A stretch of 64,000 nucleotides of DNA from an uncultured Clostridia bacterium (GTDB lineage: Bacteria > Bacillota > Clostridia > Christensenellales > UBA1242). Shown in pieces: positions 1-6,635 of the stretch. The translations under genes and the position numbers were made by a program. Positions within the stretch are counted from its first letter, which is position 1. The number at the start of each line of letters is the position of its first letter. The notes beneath the pieces were generated by a model. The model saw only the letters and a list, made by a program, of their open reading frames with translations, was not told the DNA's origin and did not search any database. Where the stretch lies: positions 1-64,000 of the forward strand of contig CALVNY010000009.1 of the NCBI GenBank assembly GCA_944350085.1, in the 5' to 3' direction.

Positions 1-106
1 AAAATAAATTAATATGTAATTTAAAATGTTAAACTTTTAAATAATGATTTGTTTTATACTAATTTAAAAAAATAATAATTTTAAAGTTTTTACTAATATA
101 TTTCTG

Positions 107-934
107 TTAATTAAAAACATCACTAAATAAGTTAATGCCACTTTTTTTAAACACAAATCTAAAAAATTTTAAACTAAATTTGGGAAAATGCCTGTACATA
201 AAATCCATAAATTTGGCATCAAAGCCAACAACATATCTCTTTTTTAATTTTTTAATTCCCTTAACAATTTTTTTAGAGGCTTTGCACAAATCCATACTAA
301 AAAAATCTATTAATTTACTTGTTTTTTGTTTTTGGTTTCTAAAAATATCAGTTTTTATAAATCCTGGGCAAATTAACCCAACATAAATATTTTTGTTTTC
401 TTCATGCATAACTTCGGTGTAATTTTTAATTGCACCTTTGCTTGCACTATAACTGCTTGTTCCAACAAGTGGACAAAGTGCATCGCTACTGCACATATTA
501 ATTATTGCAGGGGTGTTTGATTGTAACAAGTTTGGCATTAAAATTTTGCTAGCAAAAATGTAGGAGAAAAAATTTACATCAAAAGTGTTTTTAACATCTT
601 CAATAGTAAAATTGCTTTCTTTACTAAAAGGTGGAAGTGTGCCGGCATTATTAATTAAAATGTCAATTTTTATGTTGTTACTAGTCAAGTAATCATAAAA
701 CTTGTGCCAATTTTCTTCTTTTGACACATCAAAAAGTTGATAGGAAAAGTTGTTTGAGTTCTCTTTTAATTCTTCAATTAAGTTCAACATTTTTTCTTTG
801 TTTCTGCCAATTCCAATTACTTTACAATTGTATTTTGTAATTAAAATTTTTGCAATTCCTTTGCCTATTCCACTTGATGCACCGCTTATTACAACTGTTT
901 TATTTTTTAACCAATCTTTATTATATTTTTTCAT
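107..934 (-). CDS. SDR family NAD(P)-dependent oxidoreductase
   Basis: A 275-residue short-chain dehydrogenase/reductase, a cytoplasmic Rossmann-fold enzyme that oxidises or reduces an unidentified alcohol or carbonyl substrate. The N terminus has the nucleotide-binding motif SGASSGIGKG (about residues 17-26), followed by NNAG near residue 95 and the catalytic Tyr-x-x-x-Lys in SSYSASKG near 160-167, with a Ser about a dozen residues upstream; the catalytic set therefore looks intact. The C-terminal tail, rich in Lys and Phe, resembles SDRs of the DltE/YqjQ type. It is transcribed alone, towards the window edge, with an extended -10 on its 5' side. The substrate cannot be deduced from sequence. 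Confidence 0.9.
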   Translation of the reverse strand: MKKYNKDWLKNKTVVISGASSGIGKGIAKILITKYNCKVIGIGRNKEKMLNLIEELKENSNNFSYQLFDVSKEENWHKFYDYLTSNNIKIDILINNAGTLPPFSKESNFTIEDVKNTFDVNFFSYIFASKILMPNLLQSNTPAIINMCSSDALCPLVGTSSYSASKGAIKNYTEVMHEENKNIYVGLICPGFIKTDIFRNQKQKTSKLIDFFSMDLCKASKKIVKGIKKLKKRYVVGFDAKFMDFMYRHFPKFSLKFFRFVFKKSGINLFSDVFN

Positions 935-967
935 CTTGCTTAAACTCTTTTTAAATTTACTTTATTA

Positions 968-976
968 ATTATGACA
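968..976 (-). promoter_or_regulatory. Extended -10 promoter for the SDR gene
   Basis: On the minus strand this reads TGTCATAAT, a TGn extension followed by a 5/6 match to TATAAT. It lies about 35 nt upstream of the SDR start and matches the motif recurring before many genes in this window. No good -35 is visible. Confidence 0.45.
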
Positions 977-1057
977 CAAAAAATTTTAAATTCAAAACCA
1001 ACAAAACAATTTTATATTTCATATTAAAAATATTAATACATTTAAGGTATTTATTTG

Positions 1058-1086
1058 TTGATTTAAAAATATAATTAAAGTACAAT
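1058..1086 (+). promoter_or_regulatory. Sigma-A type promoter for the 193-residue membrane protein
   Basis: TTGATT at 1058-1063, a 17-nt spacer, then TACAAT at 1081-1086. The gene start lies about 40 nt downstream behind an AGGAG ribosome site. Confidence 0.5.
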
Positions 1087-1127
1087 CTTTTTAGTGTTAA
1101 ATATTTATTTTTTTAGGAGATAAATTA

Positions 1128-1709
1128 ATGAATAAAAATTTGTATGGAAATTTTAATGGCAATAGTTATGGCGAAATGCTTAATTCCTATAGAAAAGTAA
1201 CAAGAAATATTTTACTTGTTTGGCATATAATGTGCATACTTTTGTACACAGCATTTTCTATTGTGGTTATTGTTAAGGACTATGGCAGTGTTTACACAAA
1301 CATTTTGCTTGTGTTGTTGATTTTGTATGTGTTAATTTATGTTGCAATTACCATTATTGATTATGTTAGTGCAATTAACCGAAACAAACAAGCCAAAAAT
1401 GTTTCAGGAAAATTAAAAGATGCAACTGTTGTTATTAATGTTTTTAAGCAAGTGCTTAATATTTTTAATTTGGTTATGAGCATTATGGCTTTTGTTAGTA
1501 GTTTTCAAATTAAAAAGTTGGCAAATGTGTTTTCTATTTTTGTTGCAGTTATTTCAATTATTATTGCAGTAATTATAATTATGTTTAATATTTTAAAATT
1601 GGTTTTAAAATATTATGCAAAACATAAACTTTCAAACATACAAAATATGATGAGTACGTTTTATGCAAATCAAACTCAAAATAAAAATGAAAAGGAAAAT
1701 GATAAGTAA
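1128..1709 (+). CDS. Four-helix membrane protein of unknown function
   Basis: A 193-residue protein with four clear hydrophobic segments (about residues 27-50, 58-82, 108-130 and 133-160), a short polar N terminus rich in Asn/Gly, and a charged Lys/Asn/Glu tail. It is probably an integral cytoplasmic-membrane protein. The start is supported by AGGAGATAAATTA before the ATG. It has its own promoter and a terminator whose loop contains the stop codon, so it is likely monocistronic. I recognise no family; the tail shows no SHOCT-like motif, unlike the membrane proteins at 16-19 kb. Confidence 0.75.
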   Translation: MNKNLYGNFNGNSYGEMLNSYRKVTRNILLVWHIMCILLYTAFSIVVIVKDYGSVYTNILLVLLILYVLIYVAITIIDYVSAINRNKQAKNVSGKLKDATVVINVFKQVLNIFNLVMSIMAFVSSFQIKKLANVFSIFVAVISIIIAVIIIMFNILKLVLKYYAKHKLSNIQNMMSTFYANQTQNKNEKENDK

Positions 1710-1723
1710 CTTATCATTTTTTT
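1698..1723 (+). terminator. Terminator overlapping the stop codon
   Basis: AATGATAAG (1698-1706) pairs with CTTATCATT (1710-1718), followed by a T run. The gene's TAA (1707-1709) is the loop. Confidence 0.75.
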
Positions 1724-1811
1724 AATTAAAGTGCGATTACAAGGCAATTTATTTGTTTAAATACTTTATTAAATTAGTAATTTTTGTTATTATACTATGT
1801 AGGTAAGTATT

Positions 1812-2630
1812 ATGATATTTTTTCAAAATTTTTTATTTCAATTATTGTTTTCTTTGGGAATAATAATTCTGTTTGGTTTTATAATTGCAGAACTTAATAG
1901 GCTTTGGTGTGGAATGCTTGGGTCAAAGGGTATTGTTGCAATGAGAATAACAGGTGTTATTGGAACTCCTATTCACGAAACAGGACATGCAATTTTTTGT
2001 TTGATTTTTGGGCATAAAATTGTTGATATTAAACTTTATTCCATGGACACTTCAACTGGGGTTTTGGGGTATGTAAATCACTCATATAACAAAAAAAATT
2101 TGTATCAACAAGTTGGAAACTTTTTTATTGGAATTGGCCCTATAATTTTTGGTAGTTTAATTTTAATGTTGCTTATGCTTTTGCTTGTTCCAAGTATGTT
2201 CAAAGAAATATTTTCAAGTTTAAATGAAATTGATGAATTGTCCTTTGATGTTTTTGATGGCAAAACTTATGCTGGAATGCTTAGTTTGTTTGTTTCAATT
2301 TTTACATCAGTATTTAGTTTAAGCAATTTTGGAAATTGGTTGTGGTGGATATTTATAATTCTTGGAATGTCTATTGCAACTCATATGACTTTAAGCAAAG
2401 CAGATGTTAAGGGTAGCGTTTGGGGATTTGTTTTTTTGGTTTTAATTTATGCATTAGTTGATTTTATTTTGTATTTAATAAGCCCTAATTTACTAATCAA
2501 AGCAACTGCATACATTGTTAAATTTAGTTTTTATATTATATCTTTGTTAACAATTGGTGTAATCATTTTGTTTGTTTTATTAATTTTAACATTTATTCTT
2601 GGTGGGTTTAAATTTAAAAGAAATTATTAA
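1812..2630 (+). CDS. M50-like membrane zinc metalloprotease
   Basis: A 272-residue integral membrane protein with an HExxH zinc motif (HETGH, about residue 56) just after the first membrane segment, in the context GTPIHETGHAIFCLIFGH. The following block with LGYVNHSYN and NFFIGIGPIIFG recalls a membrane-embedded metallopeptidase group related to M50/site-2 proteases that is common in Firmicutes; I cannot see the classical second NxxPxxxLDG motif, so subfamily placement is uncertain. Four to five further hydrophobic segments follow. If active, it would cleave a membrane-spanning or juxtamembrane substrate. It stands alone between a terminator and the metK riboswitch. The ribosome site is weak (AGGTAAGTATT before ATG). 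Confidence 0.75.
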   Translation: MIFFQNFLFQLLFSLGIIILFGFIIAELNRLWCGMLGSKGIVAMRITGVIGTPIHETGHAIFCLIFGHKIVDIKLYSMDTSTGVLGYVNHSYNKKNLYQQVGNFFIGIGPIIFGSLILMLLMLLLVPSMFKEIFSSLNEIDELSFDVFDGKTYAGMLSLFVSIFTSVFSLSNFGNWLWWIFIILGMSIATHMTLSKADVKGSVWGFVFLVLIYALVDFILYLISPNLLIKATAYIVKFSFYIISLLTIGVIILFVLLILTFILGGFKFKRNY

Positions 2631-2644
2631 CATTTATAATTAAG

Positions 2645-2674
2645 TTGACATAATATAGTAGTAAGTTGTATTAT
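2645..2674 (+). promoter_or_regulatory. Promoter of the riboswitch-metK transcript
   Basis: Perfect TTGACA at 2645-2650, an 18-nt spacer, and TATTAT at 2669-2674 preceded by TG. Transcription would start just before the riboswitch aptamer. Confidence 0.75.
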
Positions 2675-2679
2675 ATGAC

Positions 2680-2805
2680 TAACCATAAAGAGTGTGCGAG
2701 GGACAAGCCCGTTGACCACACAGCAACCTGTTAAATCAAGGTGCTAAGGCTTGGTAGATGGAATGTTATAAAATGTTATGTTCCGTCTAATGACGGAATT
2801 TTTTT
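2680..2805 (+). promoter_or_regulatory. SAM-I (S-box) riboswitch with attenuator upstream of metK
   Basis: The core shows the S-box signatures GAGGGACAAGCCC (2698-2710), GCAACC and AAGGTGCTAA. Seen directly: P1-type pairing CCAT (2683-2686) with ATGG (2758-2761); a terminator TTCCGTC (2781-2787) with GACGGAA (2792-2798) and a T run; and an antiterminator in which TAGATGGAA (2755-2763) pairs over nine positions with TTCCGTCTA (2781-2789) with one G-U. The antiterminator uses both the P1 3' strand and the terminator 5' strand. SAM binding should therefore stabilise P1, release the terminator and stop transcription before metK, the known S-box logic. Confidence 0.93.
2781..2805 (+). terminator. 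SAM-riboswitch intrinsic terminator
   Basis: A 7-bp stem TTCCGTC/GACGGAA with a four-base loop and seven T residues, the expression platform of the S-box. Confidence 0.88.
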
Positions 2806-2839
2806 ATGGTTAATAAAATTTTAATTAAGGAGATACTAA

Positions 2840-3937
2840 ATGAAAAAATTACAAACTAGTGAAAGCGTAAATATTGGTCACCCAGATAAAACTTGTGACA
2901 CAATTGCTGACAGTTTTTTAGATGAAGCGTTAAGACAAGACAAAGATAGCCAAATGGCAGTTGAGTGTGCTATAAAAAACAATATGCTAATGATTTACGG
3001 AGAAGCAACAACAAAAGCAAAAATAAATTACGAAAAAATTGCAAGAGATGTTTTAAAAGATATTGGATATAACAACAAATTTAAAATTATTAAAGTGTTG
3101 TCAAAACAAAGTCAAGATATTGCACAAGCAGTTGTTCAAGATGAACTTAAAGCAAACGACCAAGGAATTGTGTTTGGATATGCTACAAACGAAACGAAGG
3201 AATATATGCCTTTAACATTAGTGATTAGCCATAAACTAATGAAAAAATATGACGAATATAGAAGGCGTAATTCAAACAAGTATTTTGCAGATGCAAAATC
3301 GCAAGTTACGGTTGAATACAACAACAACAAACCAAGCCGAATCGACACTGTTTTGATTTCAGTTTCACACAACCCAAATGTGGATATGGAAAATTTGGAA
3401 AGTGACATAAAGGAAAATGTTATTTTGCCTGTTCTTAGTGAATATAAAAAATATTGTAAAAAGGACATAAAATTTATTATCAATCCAAGTGGGAAGTTTA
3501 CAATTTGGGGAAGTTTTGGTGATAGTGGTTGTGTAGGCAGAAAAATTATTGTTGACACTTATGGTGGAGTTGCAAGTCATGGTGGCGGATGTTTTAGTAG
3601 TAAAAATGCAACAAAAGTTGATAGGTCGGGTGCATACTACGCAAGATATGTGGCAAAAAATATAGTTGCAAATAAGTTGGCTGATAGGTGCCAAATTGAA
3701 GTGGCTTATGCAATAGGCTTTGCTGAACCAATAAGTGTTGCAATTGAAACTTTTGGAACAGAAAAAGTTGATTTAAAACAAATTGAAAAAATTGTAAAGA
3801 GCAACTTTAATTTTAGAACAAGCAATATAATTAAGGAATTAGATTTGCTTCGACCAATCTATAAAGCAACAGCATGTTATGGACATTTTGGCAGGGACGA
3901 ATTTCCTTGGGAAAAAGTTATTGAATTAAAAAAATAA
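2840..3937 (+). CDS. metK: S-adenosylmethionine synthetase
   Basis: A 365-residue cytoplasmic enzyme that makes S-adenosylmethionine from methionine and ATP, releasing phosphate and pyrophosphate. GHPDK at residues 13-17 is the signature ATP/methionine-binding motif; the glycine-rich block GGGCFSSKNATKVDRSGAY near residues 248-266 is the phosphate-binding loop (usually GGGAFSGKDPTKVDRS), and GSFGDSGCVGRKIIVDTYGG is also typical. It is slightly shorter than the usual 380-400 residues. The start follows AAGGAGATACTAA. It lies behind a SAM-I riboswitch, so expression is expected to fall when SAM is plentiful. It is transcribed alone and ends in a good terminator. Confidence 0.97.
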   Translation: MKKLQTSESVNIGHPDKTCDTIADSFLDEALRQDKDSQMAVECAIKNNMLMIYGEATTKAKINYEKIARDVLKDIGYNNKFKIIKVLSKQSQDIAQAVVQDELKANDQGIVFGYATNETKEYMPLTLVISHKLMKKYDEYRRRNSNKYFADAKSQVTVEYNNNKPSRIDTVLISVSHNPNVDMENLESDIKENVILPVLSEYKKYCKKDIKFIINPSGKFTIWGSFGDSGCVGRKIIVDTYGGVASHGGGCFSSKNATKVDRSGAYYARYVAKNIVANKLADRCQIEVAYAIGFAEPISVAIETFGTEKVDLKQIEKIVKSNFNFRTSNIIKELDLLRPIYKATACYGHFGRDEFPWEKVIELKK

Positions 3938-3961
3938 AAACACCTTTATGGTGTTTTTTTG
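3936..3961 (+). terminator. Terminator of metK
   Basis: AAACACC pairs with GGTGTTT around a short loop, followed by seven Ts. Confidence 0.85.
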
Positions 3962-4057
3962 TTATTTATTTTTAACAACTTTAACATAAAATATAAAACA
4001 ACATTTATATAAAATTTAATTATTTAATTTGTTTAGTCATAATTATGATTGTCATTT

Positions 4058-4411
4058 TTATTTATTCAAATAGTTTAAAACAAAATCATTAACATTTTTT
4101 GCAAAGCCAATATAAATGTATGCTTCGCAAAAAACACCCAATATGCAAAAATACAAATCATCAATAATGTCATCATCACTTTTGGCTTTGTAGATATTGT
4201 TATTATAAACAAGCCTAATTCCACCTGTTATTCTGCCAAGTTTGCTTAAAGTTTTATAATATTTTTGCAAATAAAAACTTGCACAATTTTCTGCTTGTTT
4301 GCGATTATAGTTAACCATGTATGTGTAAATTATGTCTATATCTTTTAAATATTTTTGTGCAAACCTATAATTTTGAATATTTACATAAAGTTCTTCAATT
4401 TTTTCTTCCAT
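4058..4411 (-). CDS. Small cytoplasmic protein of unknown function
   Basis: A 117-residue protein starting MEEKIEELYVNIQNY. A longer reading begins at 4453, but a likely -10 box (TACAAT with TG extension, minus strand 4442-4447) lies downstream of that codon, and the ATG at 4411 has AGAG upstream, so 4411 is the better start. The product looks mainly helical and has a short stretch of small and aromatic residues near the C terminus (CILGVFCEAYIYIG) that is too short to call a membrane segment. No family recognised. It converges on metK and stands alone. Confidence 0.6.
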   Translation of the reverse strand: MEEKIEELYVNIQNYRFAQKYLKDIDIIYTYMVNYNRKQAENCASFYLQKYYKTLSKLGRITGGIRLVYNNNIYKAKSDDDIIDDLYFCILGVFCEAYIYIGFAKNVNDFVLNYLNK

Positions 4412-4441
4412 AATTTTCTCTTTAACAATATTATTTAACTT

Positions 4442-4450
4442 ATTGTAACA
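4442..4450 (-). promoter_or_regulatory. Extended -10 promoter
   Basis: Minus strand reads TGTTACAAT. It decides the start of the small gene ending at 4058: initiation at 4453 would lie upstream of the promoter. Confidence 0.5.
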
Positions 4451-4572
4451 CAAATTATTTAAAACAAAAATTTAATATACAACAAAAGTTTATAAAATTT
4501 TTAAAAATAATGCTTTTTTTATAATAAAAAGTGTGATATATTATTAGCGTTAATTTTTAAGGAGAATAATAT

Positions 4573-5607
4573 ATGGATATCGCACTAGATATTTTTTTAG
4601 ATGCATTAAAAGATTCGGCAATCATTTTGCCATTTTTATTTTTAGTTTATGTGTTAATTGAAGTTATTGAAATGTACTCAGTTACAACTCTAAAAGCAAA
4701 ACATATGCTTCAAGGAAAATTTTCTCCGTTGATTGCTTCATCAGTTGGGTTAATTCCTCAATGTGGTTTTTCAGTTGTGGCAACTGATTTGTTTTCAAAA
4801 AAATACATTTCAGTTGGAACTTTGCTTGCCGTTTTTATTGCAACAAGCGACGAAGCAATTCCAATTATGCTTTCCAATTTAGAATCAGCAAAAATGTTGG
4901 TTCCAATGCTTATAATTAAATTTATTTCTGCATTAATTATTGGATATGGTGTTTACTTCATACAAAAATTTTTAGAAAGAAAGAAAGTTGTTGAAATAGG
5001 CTCTGCAAAAGATTTTGTTAAAAAGGACAATCAAGAAAACAACAAATCAAAAGAGAATAAAGTTGTTGCAGAAAAAACTTCTGAAATAAGCACAACAAAG
5101 ACTGTTGACAAACACATTGATGAAACTAGTGAAAAACATTGTCACGATCACAACGATTGTGAAGGTGTTGAAAGTATTGGTTGTTGTGGGCATCATTTAG
5201 ATGAACAACCAAGTAAATTAAAAAGATTTTTGTGGCATCCATTAATTCACTCACTAAAAATCTTTCTATTTATTTTGATTGTAAACTTAATACTTGGCAC
5301 AGTGTTACACTTTGTTGGGGAAGAAAAATTAGCCGTTGCTCTTGGTGTTGACACTTATTGGCAACCATTAGTTTCGGCACTAATTGGGTTAATTCCAAAT
5401 TGTGCTTCAAGTGTTGCAATAACAGGGTTGTATGTTGCAGGAACATTAAGTTTTGGTGCTTGTGTTGCAGGGCTTACTGCAAATGCTGGTGTGGCTTATG
5501 TTGTGTTGTTTAAACATAACAAAAATCTTAAACAAAACTTGCTTATTGTGTTGTCAATGTATGTAATAAGCATAGTTATTGGATTTATAACAATGTTAAT
5601 ATTTTAA
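4573..5607 (+). CDS. ArsP_2-type 10-TM metal exporter / putative manganese transporter
   Basis: A 344-residue polytopic membrane protein made of two similar halves. Each half has an intramembrane motif of the type GLIPQCGFSVVA (about residue 58) and GLIPNCASSVAI (about residue 275), as in the ArsP_2 putative heavy-metal exporter family, whose members are often labelled putative manganese transporter. The central cytoplasmic loop (about residues 145-220) is hydrophilic and contains a His/Cys-rich segment (KHCHDHNDC, then CCGHHLDE) that looks metal-binding. It likely expels a divalent or heavy metal; the substrate is inferred, not shown. The start follows AAGGAGAATAATAT. I looked for a yybP-ykoY riboswitch in the short 5' gap and did not see one. 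Confidence 0.8.
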   Translation: MDIALDIFLDALKDSAIILPFLFLVYVLIEVIEMYSVTTLKAKHMLQGKFSPLIASSVGLIPQCGFSVVATDLFSKKYISVGTLLAVFIATSDEAIPIMLSNLESAKMLVPMLIIKFISALIIGYGVYFIQKFLERKKVVEIGSAKDFVKKDNQENNKSKENKVVAEKTSEISTTKTVDKHIDETSEKHCHDHNDCEGVESIGCCGHHLDEQPSKLKRFLWHPLIHSLKIFLFILIVNLILGTVLHFVGEEKLAVALGVDTYWQPLVSALIGLIPNCASSVAITGLYVAGTLSFGACVAGLTANAGVAYVVLFKHNKNLKQNLLIVLSMYVISIVIGFITMLIF

Positions 5608-5611
5608 TTTG

Positions 5612-5659
5612 AAAATGTTTTAAAATTGATAAATTTGTCTTTTTTAAAACATTTTTTTT
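5612..5659 (+). terminator. Terminator of the metal exporter
   Basis: AAAATGTTTTAAAA (5612-5625) is complementary to TTTTAAAACATTTT (5642-5655), ending in eight Ts. The stem is long but almost all A-T. Confidence 0.7.
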
Positions 5660-5741
5660 GTGAAGGGTGTAAGTATTATTTTAAATCATTTTATTTTTAT
5701 TGATTATTGTGTTAAAATGATAATAATTAAGGAGAATAAAA

Positions 5742-6158
5742 ATGATAGGTGTATATATTGGCGTTGGTGTTGCAGTAATTGCAGTACTTGGTATGCTTAC
5801 CAGCAAATTAATAAAAAAACAAAACAGAAAAAATAAAGATGTTGAGGAAATTAAAGGTGTAAGGTACACTTTAGGCTCTGAAATCACTAAACCTGAAAAT
5901 GAAAATGTTGAAGGGCTTGACGCAAAAATTTCTTATAACAAAAACGATATTTTAATTCCAGTAAAAGAAGAAAAGACTGTTGGTAAAAATGCAGATATAA
6001 AACCTGGCAAATACACAATACTTACAACAGTTGAAGATAAAACGCAAATCAACATTAGATTAGGTGGCTATGTGAGAGTTTATTCTCATGGTAGTGAAAT
6101 AGTTTTAGCAGAAGGGGATAAAATTACACCACTTTCAGTTGGTATAATTTTAAGATAA
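5742..6158 (+). CDS. Membrane-anchored small protein with a C-terminal beta-type domain
   Basis: A 138-residue protein with one N-terminal membrane segment (residues 2-23, GVYIGVGVAVIAVLGML), a basic stretch KLIKKQNRKNK that should stay cytoplasmic, and a soluble remainder rich in alternating hydrophobic residues with several turns (DIKPGKYTI, RLGGYVRVYSHGSEIVL), which suggests a small beta fold. The start follows AAGGAGAATAAAA. The next gene, a zinc-ribbon protein, begins two bases after the stop codon, so the two are probably translated together. No family recognised. Confidence 0.65.
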   Translation: MIGVYIGVGVAVIAVLGMLTSKLIKKQNRKNKDVEEIKGVRYTLGSEITKPENENVEGLDAKISYNKNDILIPVKEEKTVGKNADIKPGKYTILTTVEDKTQINIRLGGYVRVYSHGSEIVLAEGDKITPLSVGIILR

Positions 6159-6159
6159 T

Positions 6160-6423
6160 ATGAAAAAAGAAGTTCATTATTCAAAATGTCCAAAATGCAA
6201 CTCAGATGTTAAAAAAACAGATTGTTACTGTGTGGTTTGTGGTTGCATTTTATTTGAAGGCATAAAATGTCAAAATTGTGGTGAAAACAATAATCCACAT
6301 AATAATTATTGCACAAAATGTGGAACAAAACTAAGTGTTAAACTTACTTGTAATAATTGTGGCTTTCCTTTGGGAAACAACACTACTTATTGCAAAAATT
6401 GTGGAAATAAAGTAATTAACTAA
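6160..6423 (+). CDS. Double zinc-ribbon protein
   Basis: An 87-residue protein made almost entirely of CxxC knuckles: CPKC, CVVC, CQNC, CTKC, CNNC and CKNC, enough for three zinc ribbons of the double-zinc-ribbon/rubredoxin-like type. Such domains bind structural zinc and mediate nucleic-acid or protein contacts; no enzymatic domain is attached. It begins two bases after the preceding gene without a visible ribosome site, pointing to translational coupling. Its partner is presumably the membrane-anchored protein just upstream, but this is inference from position only. Confidence 0.75.
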   Translation: MKKEVHYSKCPKCNSDVKKTDCYCVVCGCILFEGIKCQNCGENNNPHNNYCTKCGTKLSVKLTCNNCGFPLGNNTTYCKNCGNKVIN

Positions 6424-6430
6424 ATAAATC

Positions 6431-6459
6431 TTGACAATGTAAAATGCAATATATATACT
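6431..6459 (+). promoter_or_regulatory. Promoter of the trpS leader
   Basis: Perfect TTGACA (6431-6436), exactly 17 nt, then TATACT (6454-6459). Transcription would begin near 6466, directly before the ribosome site of the leader peptide. Confidence 0.8.
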
Positions 6460-6479
6460 TATAAAAAATAGGTGGAAAT

Positions 6480-6515
6480 ATGAAAAAATTTATGTGGTGG
6501 TGGCAAATAATTTAA
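6480..6515 (+). CDS. trpL-like: Trp-rich leader peptide of trpS
   Basis: An 11-codon reading frame encoding MKKFMWWWQII followed by TAA. Three consecutive TGG codons (6495-6503) in a genome this A+T-rich are very unlikely by chance. AGGTGG at 6470-6475 gives a ribosome site, and a near-consensus promoter lies just upstream. Downstream are alternating hairpins and a terminator before trpS. The arrangement is that of a ribosome-mediated attenuator in which slow decoding of the Trp codons signals shortage of charged tRNA-Trp. I infer function from this layout; the peptide itself probably has no role after synthesis. Confidence 0.85.
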   Translation: MKKFMWWWQII

Positions 6516-6520
6516 TTTGG

Positions 6521-6622
6521 TTCGCAAAATGTAAGCGAATGCTTTTTATTTGCATTCATATAAATTTTTATATTACCTTATGGGATATGTATGCAAAAAT
6601 GCCCCGTAAGGTAATTTTTTTT
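6521..6622 (+). promoter_or_regulatory. trpS transcription attenuator (alternating hairpins)
   Basis: Four segments can pair in turn. Segment 1 TTCGC (6521-6525) pairs with GCGAA (6535-6539). Segment 2 GAATGC (6537-6542) pairs with GCATTC (6552-6557). Segment 3 (6548-6561) pairs at 12 of 14 positions with segment 4 (6585-6598), trapping the terminator 5' arm in its loop. The terminator is 6572-6584 with 6602-6615. A ribosome stalled on the Trp codons would leave segment 1 free, giving 1:2 and 3:4, which allows read-through. A ribosome at the stop codon covers segment 1, giving 2:3 and the terminator. The pairings are seen; the switching is inferred. Confidence 0.72.
6572..6622 (+). terminator. 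Terminator in the trpS leader
   Basis: ATTACCTTATGGG (6572-6584) pairs with CCCCGTAAGGTAAT (6602-6615) with one G-U, then eight Ts. The trpS ribosome site AAGGAG follows at once. Confidence 0.85.
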
Positions 6623-6635
6623 AAGGAGAATAATT

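Noticed and set aside
135-386. Short reading frames on the opposite strand of real genes (such as 135-386, 8958-9152 and 54230-54574).
   Set aside because: They are A/T-driven shadows of conserved genes in another frame, without ribosome sites or family resemblance.
3136-3558. A reading frame antisense to metK.
   Set aside because: metK is unambiguous; the antisense frame arises from codon bias.
4412-4453. An upstream start for the small gene ending at 4058.
   Set aside because: It lies upstream of the likely promoter box and has no ribosome site.
6460-6635. A T-box riboswitch before trpS.
   Set aside because: There is no AGGGTGGNACCGCG-type T-box and no Trp specifier stem; the TGG codons occur in a real reading frame with a ribosome site.
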